Of a stretch of DNA of 64,000 bases, positions 8,220-17,417 are shown one piece after another (within the stretch, counting starts at the first letter, position 1; each line of letters opens with the position of its first letter). The position numbers and the translations under genes were made by a program. The DNA lies in assembly GCF_000336815.1 (NCBI RefSeq), contig NZ_AOLG01000029.1, forward strand, positions 1 to 64,000, read 5' to 3'. Source of the DNA: Haloferax prahovense DSM 18310. GTDB taxonomy: Archaea; Halobacteriota; Halobacteria; Halobacteriales; Haloferacaceae. The notes under the pieces were generated by a model. It made no database searches, had not been told where the DNA came from, and was given only the letters and a program-made list of their open reading frames with translations.

Positions 8220-9530
8220 TCAGGCCCCGCCGGCGTACGCCTCGAACTCTTTTCCGCGCAGTGCGAAGTAAACCACGCCGACCACGCCGACGAGCGACGC
8301 GACCGAGAAGGCGAGCGTGGGGTCGCTCGCGTAGAGCCAGCCGCCGAGCGCCGCACTCGGGATGACGATGGTGTTCCGCACGAGGTAGTACGCGCCCGTC
8401 ACCCGTCCGCCGGCGTTTCGCTCCGCCGGGCCGACGATGAGCGCCTTGTGCGCAGGGAGGCCGGCGAACCGAAGCCCCGAGAAGGCGAACAGGGCGACGA
8501 CAACCCACTGGTCCGCCGGCGCGAAGATGAGGAGGACCGGAAAGACGGCGTACACCGCGAACCCGAGTCCGACGACCGGCTTGAGCCCGGTCCGCTCGGC
8601 GAGTTTCGAGACGGGGAGCTTCGTCAGGAGCGCGACGACCATCTCGACGCCGAGGAGGACGCCGAAGAAGGCGGCCGGTCGAAGCGAGACGCCGAACCCG
8701 GTGAAGCCGACTTCGAGGAACTCCGTGACGACGATGACGAAAAAGACGTACACCATCCCGTTGGCGAACCGGATGAGCGTGTCCGCGACGAGGAGCGGGC
8801 GGAGCGTCTCCGGGAGCGACCGGAGGTCGTCGCGGAGCTGTGCGAGCCCCTCGAACGACTTGCCCAGCGAGTCTTCGCCCGCGTCGTAGAGGACGTGCTG
8901 GGCGACGGTGGCGACGACGCCGAAGGCCGCGGCGACGACGAGGACGTACCGGAAGCCCTCGACGAACGTCGCCGTCGCCGCCAACAGCGCGGCCGCGATG
9001 AGCGGTCCGAGGAGGAAGCCGACGCGGCGGAAAATCTCGGTGCTGGCGAAGCCCATCGCCAGTCGCTCCGGTGGGACGCTCTGTTTGACGATGGCGAACG
9101 TCGCGCCGAGGCCGAACGACTTCCACGCCTGCGTGAGAAAGAGCCCGACGAAAATCCAGAGCCACGGTTCGAGCGAGACGCCCGCGAGCGTCACCTCGGG
9201 GACCTGCGGGGCGACGAACCAGAAGAGAAAGCCCGCCGACGAGACGGTCCCGAACAGCGTGAGCGAGAGGCGCGACCCGAGGCGGTCGGAGAGCGCGCCG
9301 CCCGGATACGGGTACAGTGCCCCGATGAGGTTGCCGACGCTCCCGTAGAGGCCGACGACGGTCGCGCCGGCCCCGAGCACCCGGAGGTACTCCGGGACGT
9401 ACCGGCCGGTCATCTGAAACGAGAGACTGAACGCGAACATCGCCACCGAGAGGACGAACACGTCGCGTTCGAGCCCGATGAACTGCCGGAAGGAATCGAA
9501 GCTATCGACGGCGTCCCGACGTGTTTTCAT
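8220..9530 (-). CDS. Major facilitator superfamily permease
   Basis: 436 residues with about 12 hydrophobic helices. The MFS motif-A loop between helices 2 and 3 reads GGALSDRLGSRLS, with a second related loop SKLAERTGLKP in the C-terminal half. Helices include FVLSVAMFAFSLSF and VYVFFVIVVTEFL. A cytoplasmic linker of about 40 residues (YDAGEDSLGKSFEGL ...) separates the halves. The substrate cannot be inferred; drug/sugar exporters are typical relatives. Not in an obvious operon. Confidence 0.85.
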   Translation of the reverse strand: MKTRRDAVDSFDSFRQFIGLERDVFVLSVAMFAFSLSFQMTGRYVPEYLRVLGAGATVVGLYGSVGNLIGALYPYPGGALSDRLGSRLSLTLFGTVSSAGFLFWFVAPQVPEVTLAGVSLEPWLWIFVGLFLTQAWKSFGLGATFAIVKQSVPPERLAMGFASTEIFRRVGFLLGPLIAAALLAATATFVEGFRYVLVVAAAFGVVATVAQHVLYDAGEDSLGKSFEGLAQLRDDLRSLPETLRPLLVADTLIRFANGMVYVFFVIVVTEFLEVGFTGFGVSLRPAAFFGVLLGVEMVVALLTKLPVSKLAERTGLKPVVGLGFAVYAVFPVLLIFAPADQWVVVALFAFSGLRFAGLPAHKALIVGPAERNAGGRVTGAYYLVRNTIVIPSAALGGWLYASDPTLAFSVASLVGVVGVVYFALRGKEFEAYAGGA

Positions 9531-9578
9531 CGTCCGAGTGGTTCGCGGGAGCGCTCAAGAAAGTACGGTGCGGTCGGC

Positions 9579-10016
9579 CTATTCGTCGACCGGCGGGTCG
9601 ACCCAGACGACGAGACCGTCGTCGCCCCTGACGACGCCGCGGGTCAGGTCGTCGCCGAACGGCGCGTCGTCGACGGTCTCGGGGTCGACCGTCGTCACGC
9701 GGTCGACCTCGTCGACCAGCCAGCCGAACACGGTCGCGTCCTCGTCGGCGGCGTCGAAGACGACGACGCGGGAGGCGTCGGGGTTCGAACCCACGCCGAG
9801 GAGCGAGGCCGTGTCGACGAGCATCGTCGTCGCGCCCCGGTAGTCCATCGCGCCGACGACGTGCGGCGGCGAGTCCGGGAGCGAGCGGGCCGGCTTGCGG
9901 TCGATAATCTCGGTGACGACGTCGAGGGCCACGCAGTAGCGCTCCTCGCCGATTTCGAATTCGAGAACCTGCGTCGGCTCGTCGAGCGCCGCGTCGGGCG
10001 CGTCCGTGAGCGACAT
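9579..10016 (-). CDS. CheW-like chemotaxis adaptor
   Basis: 145 residues with a CheW fold: QVLEFEIGEERYCVALDVVTEI, in parts VLEFEIGEERYCVAL then VVGAMDYRGATTMLVD and FGWLVDEVDRV. CheW couples receptors to CheA. Its ATG directly follows the stop of the transducer gene (TAGATG), so the two form an operon and probably a dedicated receptor-adaptor pair. The familiar VxGxxNxRG is altered to VVGAMDYRG, an Asn to Asp change. Confidence 0.85.
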   Translation of the reverse strand: MSLTDAPDAALDEPTQVLEFEIGEERYCVALDVVTEIIDRKPARSLPDSPPHVVGAMDYRGATTMLVDTASLLGVGSNPDASRVVVFDAADEDATVFGWLVDEVDRVTTVDPETVDDAPFGDDLTRGVVRGDDGLVVWVDPPVDE

Positions 10017-11060
10017 CTACGCGCTCCGGGCGGAGAGCCCGTCTTCGGCCGCGTCGAGTTCGTCTTCGAGGTCGTCCACCTCGTCGTCGATGTGGCCGGC
10101 GAGGAGCGCGACCTCGGAAATATTCGCCGTCTGCTCTTCGGTGGCCGCGGCGACCTGGTCTATCTCGCCGGCGACCTCTTCTGCGCCCCGAGCGGTCTGG
10201 TCGACGAGGCTCGCCACCTCCTCGGTGCTCGCGGCCTGCTGGTCGGTCGCGCGGGCGACCTCCTCCGCGCCGGCGGCGGCCTCGCCGACCGCGGCGTCGA
10301 TGTTCCGGAGCGCGGAGACGGCCGCGTCGACCTCCGAGATGCCGTCGTTGACCTCCTCGTTCGCCTCCTCGATGTTGTCGACGGTCGTCTCCGTCGTCTC
10401 CTGGATGTCGCCGACGACCGCCTCGATTTCGGAGACGCTGTCGCGGGACTGCTCCGCGAGGCTCTTGACCTCGTCGGCGACGACGGCGAAGCCGGCCCCC
10501 GCCTCGCCGGCCCGCGCGGCCTCGATGGAGGCGTTGAGCGCGAGCAGGTTCGTCTGGTCGGCGATGTCGTTGATGACTTCGACGACGCTGTCTATCTGGT
10601 CGACTTTCGCGCGGAGGTCGGTGATTTCGTCGTACACGTCGGTGGTCACGTCGTCGACGGTTTCCATCGCGTCCGCGGCGTTGTCCGCAGAGCTTCGGCC
10701 CTCGGCGGCGAGGTCGCGCGCCTGGTCACTCATCGCCTTCGTCTGGTCGGCACTGGAGGCTATCTGCTCGACGCTAGCGCTCAGGTTCGACACCTCGCCG
10801 GCGACCTCACGCATGTTGGTCGACTGGTCGCCCGCGAGGTCGCTTATCTCCTGTGCGCTGACGGCCACGCTCTCGGAGGCGCGGGAGAGTTCGGCGACGG
10901 CCGTGCCGATTTCGTCGGTCGCGTCGTCCACGTCGTCCACGTCGTCGAGAACCTCGTCGGTCGCCGCGCCGGCGGCACCGGGACCGGAATACGCGTCGTG
11001 CTGTCGGGAGGGAGCCCCGTCTCCGGCGGCCGGTTCCCGTTCGTTTCGCTCGATTGCCAT
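10017..11060 (-). CDS. Soluble methyl-accepting chemotaxis protein (Htr-like transducer)
   Basis: 347 residues from the ATG at 11060. No membrane helix, so a cytoplasmic transducer. Nearly the whole chain is a coiled coil with the canonical signalling tip ([15 protein letters not shown], then [19 protein letters not shown]) that contacts CheA/CheW, and Glu/Gln-rich flanking helices that could be methylated. There is no separate sensory domain; the first ~40 residues are low-complexity. The frame extends 45 codons upstream but that extension is not family-like. Followed with no gap by the CheW gene. Confidence 0.88.
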   Translation of the reverse strand: MAIERNEREPAAGDGAPSRQHDAYSGPGAAGAATDEVLDDVDDVDDATDEIGTAVAELSRASESVAVSAQEISDLAGDQSTNMREVAGEVSNLSASVEQIASSADQTKAMSDQARDLAAEGRSSADNAADAMETVDDVTTDVYDEITDLRAKVDQIDSVVEVINDIADQTNLLALNASIEAARAGEAGAGFAVVADEVKSLAEQSRDSVSEIEAVVGDIQETTETTVDNIEEANEEVNDGISEVDAAVSALRNIDAAVGEAAAGAEEVARATDQQAASTEEVASLVDQTARGAEEVAGEIDQVAAATEEQTANISEVALLAGHIDDEVDDLEDELDAAEDGLSARSA

Positions 11061-11337
11061 ACGAACGAGTGTGGGAGTAAACTGATAAGTATTCGCGAAC
11101 AGTATCAATAGAGATAATCGAGGATTGCCGCTAATCGCCTCAAAACGGCCAAAAATAACGGATTCGGAGTTGATATTGCAGGATGGATACCACACTACCG
11201 ACGCTGACAGAACCAGGAATCGTCTGTCGGTTTAAAATCACTTGTCCGGTCAAGGCCGGACTCGGCGGGGGCTCTCCAGAGTCGCTCCGGAGTCGCTCGT
11301 GACCGCGATTCGGTGGGAGGGCCGAAACGGGGGGTGT

Positions 11338-12324
11338 TCAGGCCAGTCGGTGCCCGGCGGCGACGGCGACGAAGCCCGCGAGCGCGACGAGGACGATGGA
11401 GCCGCCGGCGGCGAGCCCGTAGAGGTACGCGACCGTGACGCCGGCGACGCCCGCGAGTTCGCCCGCGAGAACGCCGTACAGGAGCGACTGCTTGAAGCTC
11501 CGCCCGAGCCGCGAGGCGGTGACGACGGGGATGACGAGCAGCGCCGCGACGAGGATGACGCCCATGATTCGCATCGCGCTGACGACGACGAACGCGGTGA
11601 GAATCGACAGGAGCGTGTTGACGGCGCGGACGTGGAGCCGCGACGCGCGGGCGGCGGTCTCGTCAAACGTGACGTACACGAGCGGCCGGTAGGCGACCGC
11701 GACCGAGCCGACGACGACGAGTCCCATCGAGACGAGAAGTCCCACGTCGGCCCGCGAGACGGTCGCCAGCGAGCCGAACAGGTACTGGTTGATACCGACC
11801 GAGATGCCGCCGCCGGTGAGCGAGATGAGCACGCTCCCGAGGGCGAAGCCGCCGGTCAGGACCATCGCCAGCGCGGCGTCGCTCCGGGCGTCGGTGTACT
11901 CGATGAGCGCCTGCACGACGAGCGCCGCGACGACCGCGACGACGAGCGCGCCGAGGAGCGGCGGGACCGCGAGTCCGAGCGTCGCCTCGAGGAAGAGCGC
12001 GAGCGCGACCCCGGCGAAGGCGGTGTGGGCGAGCGTGTCCCCGACCATCGAGAGGTCGCGGTAGACGAGGAACGACCCGACGAGCGGGCCGACAACACCG
12101 ATACACAGCACCGAGAGGTACGCCCGCTGCATGTAGGGATAGCCGAGGAAGTCGAGACCGGTGACGCCGGCGAGCCACGAGAACACCCCGCCGACGACCG
12201 CCGTCAAGAACCAGTCGAAGAGTCCCGCGAACGCGTCGGCCACGAGGAGCGGCGCGAGTGAACCGGCCGCGGAGAACTCAACCGCGAGGAGGTCGGTCGC
12301 CGCGAGCGCGACGGGGCCGGTCAC
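11338..12324 (-). CDS. znuB: Zinc ABC transporter, membrane permease
   Basis: 328 residues, eight or more hydrophobic helices, ABC-3 family (ZnuB/MntB). Family features: YPYMQRAYLSVLCIGVV, LVYRDLSMVGDTLAHTAFAGVALAL and RIMGVILVAALLVIP. Forms the channel for Zn2+ (possibly Mn2+) captured by the lipoprotein at 13136. Its start overlaps the ATPase stop by 4 nt, so the order is znuA-znuC-znuB in one transcript. Confidence 0.9.
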   Translation of the reverse strand: MTGPVALAATDLLAVEFSAAGSLAPLLVADAFAGLFDWFLTAVVGGVFSWLAGVTGLDFLGYPYMQRAYLSVLCIGVVGPLVGSFLVYRDLSMVGDTLAHTAFAGVALALFLEATLGLAVPPLLGALVVAVVAALVVQALIEYTDARSDAALAMVLTGGFALGSVLISLTGGGISVGINQYLFGSLATVSRADVGLLVSMGLVVVGSVAVAYRPLVYVTFDETAARASRLHVRAVNTLLSILTAFVVVSAMRIMGVILVAALLVIPVVTASRLGRSFKQSLLYGVLAGELAGVAGVTVAYLYGLAAGGSIVLVALAGFVAVAAGHRLA

Positions 12325-13139
12325 GACTCGTCCTCCGGTTCGTCGCGGGCGTCACCGTGAGAGTGGTCGTGCGGGTAGTCGTGAGAGTTGCCGTGGTGAT
12401 GGCTGTGGTCGTGGTCGAGCACGCGCTGGTTCGCGCCGTAGGCCGCGGCGAGCGCGTCGCTGTCGGCGAAGTCGTCGGGGTCGCCGTGGAAGTACAGCCG
12501 CTTGTTGAGACAGGCGATTCGGGACGCGCGGGCCGTGACGACGCCGATGTCGTGTTCGACGAGGACGACCGTCATCCCCTGTTCGTTCAGTTCGCCGAGG
12601 AGGTCGTAGAACGCCTCGCGGGACTCGGCGTCGAGCGCGACGGTCGGTTCGTCGAGCGCGAGCAGGTCGGCCTCCGCGGCGAGCGCGCGGGCGACGAAGA
12701 CCCGCTGGCGCTGGCCGCCCGAGAGCGACCCGACCCGGCGGTCGGCGAGGTCCGCGATGTCCACGCGGTCGAGCGCCGAGGCGACCGCCTCGCGGTCGTC
12801 AGCAGAGAAGCGACCGAACAGGTTCCGCGGGTAGCGACCCATCCGGACGACCTCGCGGACGGTGACGGGCATATCGCGGGCCGCGTCCGTCACGTCCTGT
12901 GCAACGTAGGCGACGCGCTCGCCGTCCGAGAAGTCGTGGGCGGGCCGGTCGAACAGTCGCACCTCACCGTGGGTCGGTCGCTGGAGGCCGAGCATCAGCG
13001 TCAGGAGCGTGCTCTTTCCCGACCCGTTCGGGCCGACGAGTCCGAGGAACTCACCTTCGGGCACGTCGAGCGAAACCCCGTCGACGACGGGTACATCGCC
13101 GTACGAGAAGGCCACGTCGCTGAGCGAGACGGCCGTCAT
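12321..13139 (-). CDS. znuC: Zinc ABC transporter, ATPase with His-rich tail
   Basis: 272 residues from the ATG at 13139. Walker A GPNGSGKST (36-44), Q-loop near 81, signature LSGGQ (139-143), Walker B LLALDEP (159-165), switch His196. After the ABC domain, residues 241-261 are His/Asp-rich (DHDHSHHHGNSHDYPHDHSH) and could bind zinc on the cytoplasmic face. The ATG overlaps the znuA stop (ATGA). Drives import through ZnuB. Zinc is the best assignment given His-rich regions in two subunits. Confidence 0.9.
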   Translation of the reverse strand: MTAVSLSDVAFSYGDVPVVDGVSLDVPEGEFLGLVGPNGSGKSTLLTLMLGLQRPTHGEVRLFDRPAHDFSDGERVAYVAQDVTDAARDMPVTVREVVRMGRYPRNLFGRFSADDREAVASALDRVDIADLADRRVGSLSGGQRQRVFVARALAAEADLLALDEPTVALDAESREAFYDLLGELNEQGMTVVLVEHDIGVVTARASRIACLNKRLYFHGDPDDFADSDALAAAYGANQRVLDHDHSHHHGNSHDYPHDHSHGDARDEPEDES

Positions 13140-14254
13140 TGCGCGCCGAGCGCCGTCCGGAGCGACGGGAGGTTCACCTCGCGCATGATGTCCACGTACC
13201 CCCAGTCGTTTTCCTCCCACTCAGTCATTACGCCGGGAAGCGGCGTGAGCGGGAGCACGTCCTCGGCGTCCGTCTCGGAGACGAGTTGCTGTGCGGCGCG
13301 GTCGGACTCCAGCGGGTCCGCGAGGACGTGTCGGATGCCGTGTTCCTCGATGGTCGCCTGCGCCCGCTCGATGTCCCGCGGCGACGGCTCCTCGTCCGGC
13401 GAGATACCGGTGAGCGCGACGATTTCGAGGTCGTAGCGGTCGGAGAGGTAGCCGTAGGCGTCGTGGCCGGCGACGAGAATCACGTCGCGGTCGCGGGCGG
13501 CGAGGCCGTCCTCGAACGCCGCGTCGAGTTCCGAGAGCGTCTCGCGGTAGGACTCGGCGTTCGCGGCGTAGGCGTCGGCGTTCTCGGAATCGACCGACTG
13601 GAAGGCGTCGCGGAGCGTCTCGGTCGCGGTGGCGACCCGCGTCGGGTCCAGCCAGAAGTGCGGGTCGAGCTCGCCGTGGTCGTAGCTCTCCGACTCCTCG
13701 GCGTGCTCGTCGTCGTGGTGTTCGGTCTCGTCGTGGTGTTCGGTCTCGTCGTGGTGTTCGGTCTCTTCGCTGTGTGTCTCGTTCGCGTGCGCCTCTTCGT
13801 CGTGCTGTTCCGCCTCGTCGTGGGACTCGTCGTCGTGGACGTGGCCGTCGGGTCCGATTTCGTGGAGTTCCGCGTCCGCGGAGGCGTCCACCGCGGCGAC
13901 GTCCGACCCGTCGGCTTCGAGCGACGACCGAATGTCGTCGGCCCACGGCTGAAATCCGGGCATTCCGTGGACGAACAGGTCGGATTCGAGTACCCGGCCC
14001 TGCACGTCCGGGCCGGGCTCCCAGCCGTGGCCGTGCTGACCGATGGGAACGAGCGTGTCGACGGACGCGGCGTCGCCAGCGACGTGTCGGGCCACGTCGC
14101 CGAAGACGAAGAACGAGGCCGTGGCCGTCGTCTCCGATTCGGCTGACGAGTCGGTCGAATCGGACGAGCCGTCACCGCCGAGACAGCCCGCGAGGCCGAC
14201 GGCGGCGCTTCCGGCGACTGTCGCGAGGAACCTGCGTCGGGTCTTCGTTCGCAT
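13136..14254 (-). CDS. znuA: Zinc ABC transporter, solute-binding Tat lipoprotein
   Basis: 372 residues. Tat lipoprotein signal (RRRFLATVAGSAAVGLAGC, Cys24). Cluster A-I metal-binding fold: FVFGDVARHVAGD, HGHGWEPGPDV, DPHFWLDP (metal His), VAGHDAYGYL and LPLTPLPG. A His/Glu-rich loop at about 131-193 includes three tandem ETEHHD units (18-bp DNA repeat, 13711-13764), typical of ZnuA zinc-trapping loops. Transcribed first in znuACB. An inverted repeat overlaps its TATA box (14277-14294), pointing to metal-responsive repression. Confidence 0.92.
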   Translation of the reverse strand: MRTKTRRRFLATVAGSAAVGLAGCLGGDGSSDSTDSSAESETTATASFFVFGDVARHVAGDAASVDTLVPIGQHGHGWEPGPDVQGRVLESDLFVHGMPGFQPWADDIRSSLEADGSDVAAVDASADAELHEIGPDGHVHDDESHDEAEQHDEEAHANETHSEETEHHDETEHHDETEHHDDEHAEESESYDHGELDPHFWLDPTRVATATETLRDAFQSVDSENADAYAANAESYRETLSELDAAFEDGLAARDRDVILVAGHDAYGYLSDRYDLEIVALTGISPDEEPSPRDIERAQATIEEHGIRHVLADPLESDRAAQQLVSETDAEDVLPLTPLPGVMTEWEENDWGYVDIMREVNLPSLRTALGAQ

Positions 14255-14276
14255 GTTATTAGAAAGCTGCTTTGAG

Positions 14277-14294
14277 ATAATAAGTGCTGTTATT
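14277..14294 (-). promoter_or_regulatory. znu promoter with overlapping inverted repeat
   Basis: Minus-strand TATA-like CTTATTATCT (14278-14287) lies about 25-30 nt before the znuA ATG. AATAA-GTGCTG-TTATT (14279-14294) forms a 5-bp inverted repeat over it. Metal-repressor binding (DtxR/SirR-like or a Zur analogue) is inference. Confidence 0.4.
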
Positions 14295-14420
14295 CTATCG
14301 TCCATTGTTGTTATTCAATGTCAGCCCAGAATTCGTCGAGCGCCGTCACACTTCGCGGCGAGAGGCCGTCGGGATAGCGGTCGGAAGGTGGAGAGAAGAG
14401 CGGTCGCCCGCGGTTCGCAG

Positions 14421-15095
14421 TCAGTCGGCGGTCGAGGCGGCCGCGCCGGGCGACCCGCGTTTGTACTTCCGGATGGCCACGAAGATGAGCGGCGTGCCGA
14501 CGACGGTGGGCCAGAGCCACGCGGCGACGGTCGGGAGGAAGTCGAAGTTGACAGACGAGAAGGCGGTCACGGTGGCGATGTAGCCGCCGCCCATGCGGCC
14601 GATGTGTTCGAAGAACCACTCGCGTGACTCCGCGCGCTCCCGGCGGAAGGCGGCGATGTCGCGGACGCCGAAGCCGGCACCGGCCGCGCCGAAGACGAGC
14701 ATCACGGTGGCGAAACTGTCGCCGGCGAGGAACCGGAGCGCGCCCATGGCGAGGAGACCGACCCCGGCGGTGGTGAGCAGACCGACCGCGACCCAGTCGA
14801 CGAGTTCCGGCCTGTCGGTCGGGCGCTTCCGCGAGAGGACGCGGTCGCCCGAGAAGACGAAGTAGTAGCTGAACACCGCGACGAGCGCGAGGAACGTCCG
14901 CCCGCGGGTCGGCGCGAGGGCGAACAGCACGAGCGACGTGACCGCGACGACGGTCATCCCCGCGACGTAGACCCGGCCCGCCCGACGGTGGCGACGGCCG
15001 CCTTTCTTCGTGACTATCGCGCCGAAGCCGGCGAACAGTGCCGCGAATCCGGCGAGGATGTGGACGCCGAGCGTCGCGTCCTCGACGAGTATCAT
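14421..15095 (-). CDS. DUF2306-type membrane protein
   Basis: 224 residues with about seven hydrophobic helices (HILAGFAALFAGFGAIVTKKGG; FLALVAVFSYYFVFSG; LLTTAGVGLLAMGAL). A short basic loop KKGGRRHRRAGRVYVAGM after helix 1 is characteristic of this family. Function unknown. A TetR-type operator (15213-15232) and TATA-like TTTATAT near 15203-15209 lie upstream, and a nearly identical half-site arrangement precedes the TetR gene at 15707-16300, so this protein is the likely target of that repressor. Confidence 0.78.
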   Translation of the reverse strand: MILVEDATLGVHILAGFAALFAGFGAIVTKKGGRRHRRAGRVYVAGMTVVAVTSLVLFALAPTRGRTFLALVAVFSYYFVFSGDRVLSRKRPTDRPELVDWVAVGLLTTAGVGLLAMGALRFLAGDSFATVMLVFGAAGAGFGVRDIAAFRRERAESREWFFEHIGRMGGGYIATVTAFSSVNFDFLPTVAAWLWPTVVGTPLIFVAIRKYKRGSPGAAASTAD

Positions 15096-15212
15096 CGCGA
15101 AACCTCGATGGAGGCGGTTGACGGGTGCGGACGCTCGGTGCGATTTGGCGGGGCGTGGGGGCTGTGTAGGCTCGGCATAGAACCGAGTCGTTCGAGGAGC
15201 GATATAAATCTA

Positions 15213-15232
15213 CTGAGTGAGTACTTACTCAG
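15213..15232. promoter_or_regulatory. Candidate TetR operator upstream of the DUF2306 gene
   Basis: A 20-bp near-perfect palindrome (9 of 10 base pairs) with core GAGTGAGTACTTACTC at 15215-15230. It sits immediately upstream of the minus-strand TATA-like box, and the same 16-bp arrangement is at 16304-16319 before the TetR gene. Confidence 0.6.
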
Positions 15233-15350
15233 AGGCGAGGGCGAACCACGACCGAGACAGTCGGCTCCGTCGAGAGCCTCGGCTCGCCGTGTAATCGTCT
15301 GAAAAGTCGAGGTGTCGTCTGCCGCTACAAACAGCAGTCGCGTCTCGGTG

Positions 15351-15557
15351 TTACTGCCGAACGACGTTCGCCGCGCGGGGGCCCTTGGGCGAGGACTCGA
15401 TGTCGAACTCGACTTCGGTACCTTCCGTGAGGTCTTCGCCGCCGACGTCTTCCATGTGGAAGAACACGTCTTCGTCGTCGTCGAGGTCGCCGTCGTCAGT
15501 AGAGATGAAACCGTAGCCGCCAGTGTCGTTGAAGAAATCAACTTTGCCGTGTGCCAT
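15351..15557 (-). CDS. cspA: Cold-shock domain protein
   Basis: 68 residues, single CSD/OB fold. RNP1-like GGYGFIST and RNP2-like DVFFHMEDV are intact; KVDFFNDTGG begins strand 1 and GPRAANVV ends the fold. The ATG at 15557 gives the standard length; upstream in-frame codons would add a non-homologous basic stretch. An acidic loop (DDGDLDDDED) is a halophile adaptation. Binds single-stranded RNA/DNA; probably an RNA chaperone. Monocistronic. Confidence 0.93.
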   Translation of the reverse strand: MAHGKVDFFNDTGGYGFISTDDGDLDDDEDVFFHMEDVGGEDLTEGTEVEFDIESSPKGPRAANVVRQ

Positions 15558-15706
15558 TACGAACAAATCGAAGGTCGGGCGACGGATAACCCTTCCGAGG
15601 GTCAAGGTACCACGACCCTTCGAAAGACATTCGTCCACCCACTCACGGCCGTTTCGGTAGATAAGTGCCAGACTGAGCGGGGACGACAGAAACAGACGGG
15701 CGGGTC

Positions 15707-16300
15707 TCACTCGACCAACAACGAGTCGATGTACGCCGACAGCGACTCCCGGAGATCGTCGCCGACGCCCTCCATCCCGAGCGCGAGGGCAAAGCCGGTG
15801 TAGCCGTCGGTCGCCGAGAGGACGAACGCGGCCGTTCCCTCGGGGTCGACCTCGCGGAAGACGCCCTGTTCGACGCCGTCGCGGACGATGTCGGCGATGA
15901 CGTCGAGGGTGTGGCGCTCCATCCGGAGCAGCGGTTCGCGGAGCGTCTCGTTGTGCGGCGCGTGCGAGAGGAGTTCCATGACGGCGATGTTGACGCCGGC
16001 GGCGGCCGGGTCGTCCTCGTCGACGAGGAGGATGTCGCAGACCGCTCGAAGGCGCTCTTCGGGCCCCTCCGCGTCGATTTCGTCGAGGGTCCGCGCGAGG
16101 TAGTCCTCCGACGTTTCGAGGAACGCGACGATCATCTCGTCTTTCGAGTCGTAGTAGTAGTACAGCCCCGCCTCGCTCTTTTCGCTCTCCGCGGCCACCT
16201 TCTTCGTCGTCAGTCGAGCGTAGCCGTGCGTGGCGAGCGCCGCGCGGACCGCGTTCGCAATCTGTGCTTTCTGCTCGGGCGGCACGGAGTCGGCGGGCAT
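15707..16300 (-). CDS. TetR/AcrR family repressor
   Basis: 197 residues. N-terminal HTH at about 18-60 (HGYARLTTKKVAAES, EKSEAGLYYYYDSKDEM), then an all-helical ligand-binding domain. It probably represses itself and the DUF2306 gene through shared sites at 16304-16319 and 15213-15232. The ligand is unknown; lipophilic compounds are typical. Confidence 0.9.
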   Translation of the reverse strand: MPADSVPPEQKAQIANAVRAALATHGYARLTTKKVAAESEKSEAGLYYYYDSKDEMIVAFLETSEDYLARTLDEIDAEGPEERLRAVCDILLVDEDDPAAAGVNIAVMELLSHAPHNETLREPLLRMERHTLDVIADIVRDGVEQGVFREVDPEGTAAFVLSATDGYTGFALALGMEGVGDDLRESLSAYIDSLLVE

Positions 16301-16303
16301 GGT

Positions 16304-16319
16304 GAGTGAGTGTTCGCTC
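16304..16319. promoter_or_regulatory. Candidate TetR autoregulatory operator
   Basis: GAGTGAGTGTTCGCTC, an imperfect palindrome directly before the TetR ATG (16300). The left half is identical to the 15215-15230 site and the spacing matches. Confidence 0.55.
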
Positions 16320-16373
16320 GCTCGCCTACTTGTGTCCGTTGTTCCGCGGGCGAAGCGCGGGACGCGACGACCG

Positions 16374-17417
16374 TCACTCCGCAGACCGACCGCGCGCTCC
16401 CCCGACCAACTCGCCGAGCGCCCGGCGCTTGATGAGCGCGAAGCCGACGAAGATGGAGAGGAACCCGAGCGCGGTCACGGAGTCGATGAGTTGACCGAGA
16501 AAGGCCCAACTGAGGAGCGTCGCGGAGACGGGTTCGACGTAGCCGATGAGGTTTATCTGCGTCGGGCCGAACCGGCCGAGCAGTTCGAAGTAGATGAGGA
16601 ACGCGCCCGCGCCGCTGACGACGGCGAGATAAAGCAGCGATCCGACGGCGACGCCGGACCACTCGATAGCCGCGAGCGACTCGCCGGTGGCGACGCCCGC
16701 GACGGACAGGAGCGCGGCCCCGAACAGCATCGCCCACGCCTGGAGCGTTCGCGCCGGGATGTCCGACGAGAAGGGGCGCGTCAGGACGGCACCGAGGGCG
16801 AAGCACGCCGAGGCGACGAAGACGATGGCGACGCCGACCACGTCGCTGGAGAGGAGCGCGGTCGGGTCCGGTTGGGCGACGAGGCCGACGCCCAGAAAGC
16901 CGAAGCCGAATCCGAGGACGCCGAGCGGCGAGATGCGGTCGCCGAGGATGCCTGTCGCGAACAGCGCGGTCAGGACCGGTCCGAGGCTGATGACGATGGC
17001 CGCCACCGCGCCGGGGACGTGCTCCTGTCCGAGGTAGAGAAACGCGTGGTGCGCGCCGATGAGGAGGCCGCCGGAGACGCCGACGAGCGTCCAGTCGGTC
17101 CGGCTGTGCGGCCGCCAGTAGTCGGTCGAGGCGGCGGCGTAGCCGAGGACGATGACCCCCGCGAGGAAGAACCGAAGCGCCGCGAAGTGCAGCGGCGGGA
17201 AGTACGCGAGACCGACTTCGATAGCGACGAACGAACTCCCCCAGAGGAGTCCCAGAAGGACGAACAGTCCGGTGGCGACCCGGCCGTTCACCGACACCAC
17301 GCCCCGCTCGGCGGTCGGCGATGCGACTCCGCCGGACTCGTCGGCCGCGTCGGTTTCGTTTCGACACTCCCGCGCTCTGTTGGAGGTATATCCAGCACGT
17401 GAGCGTATCGTTACCAC
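16374..17417 (-). CDS. EamA/DMT-family metabolite exporter
   Basis: 347 residues, two EamA repeats, ten hydrophobic helices: LFVLLGLLWGSSFVAIEVGL opens the first repeat, VGVAIVFVASACFALGAVLTRP the second, and YVEPVSATLLSWAFLGQ is the repeat-2 signature. The ATG at 17417 adds about 45 hydrophilic residues before helix 1, more than usual; a GTG near residue 41 is an alternative. The substrate is unknown. Its spacing to TetR (about 70 bp, same strand) leaves room for its own regulation. Confidence 0.85.
   Translation of the reverse strand: MVTIRSRAGYTSNRARECRNETDAADESGGVASPTAERGVVSVNGRVATGLFVLLGLLWGSSFVAIEVGLAYFPPLHFAALRFFLAGVIVLGYAAASTDYWRPHSRTDWTLVGVSGGLLIGAHHAFLYLGQEHVPGAVAAIVISLGPVLTALFATGILGDRISPLGVLGFGFGFLGVGLVAQPDPTALLSSDVVGVAIVFVASACFALGAVLTRPFSSDIPARTLQAWAMLFGAALLSVAGVATGESLAAIEWSGVAVGSLLYLAVVSGAGAFLIYFELLGRFGPTQINLIGYVEPVSATLLSWAFLGQLIDSVTALGFLSIFVGFALIKRRALGELVGGARGRSAE

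Noticed and set aside
8448..11111. An 887-codon plus-strand open frame across the MFS, CheW and MCP genes
   Set aside because: Arg/Glu/Val-rich mirror of three confidently identified minus-strand genes; high GC keeps antisense frames open.
13711..13764. Three 18-bp tandem repeats resembling the start of a CRISPR or minisatellite
   Set aside because: They lie in frame within znuA and encode ETEHHD units of the metal-binding loop; no spacers.
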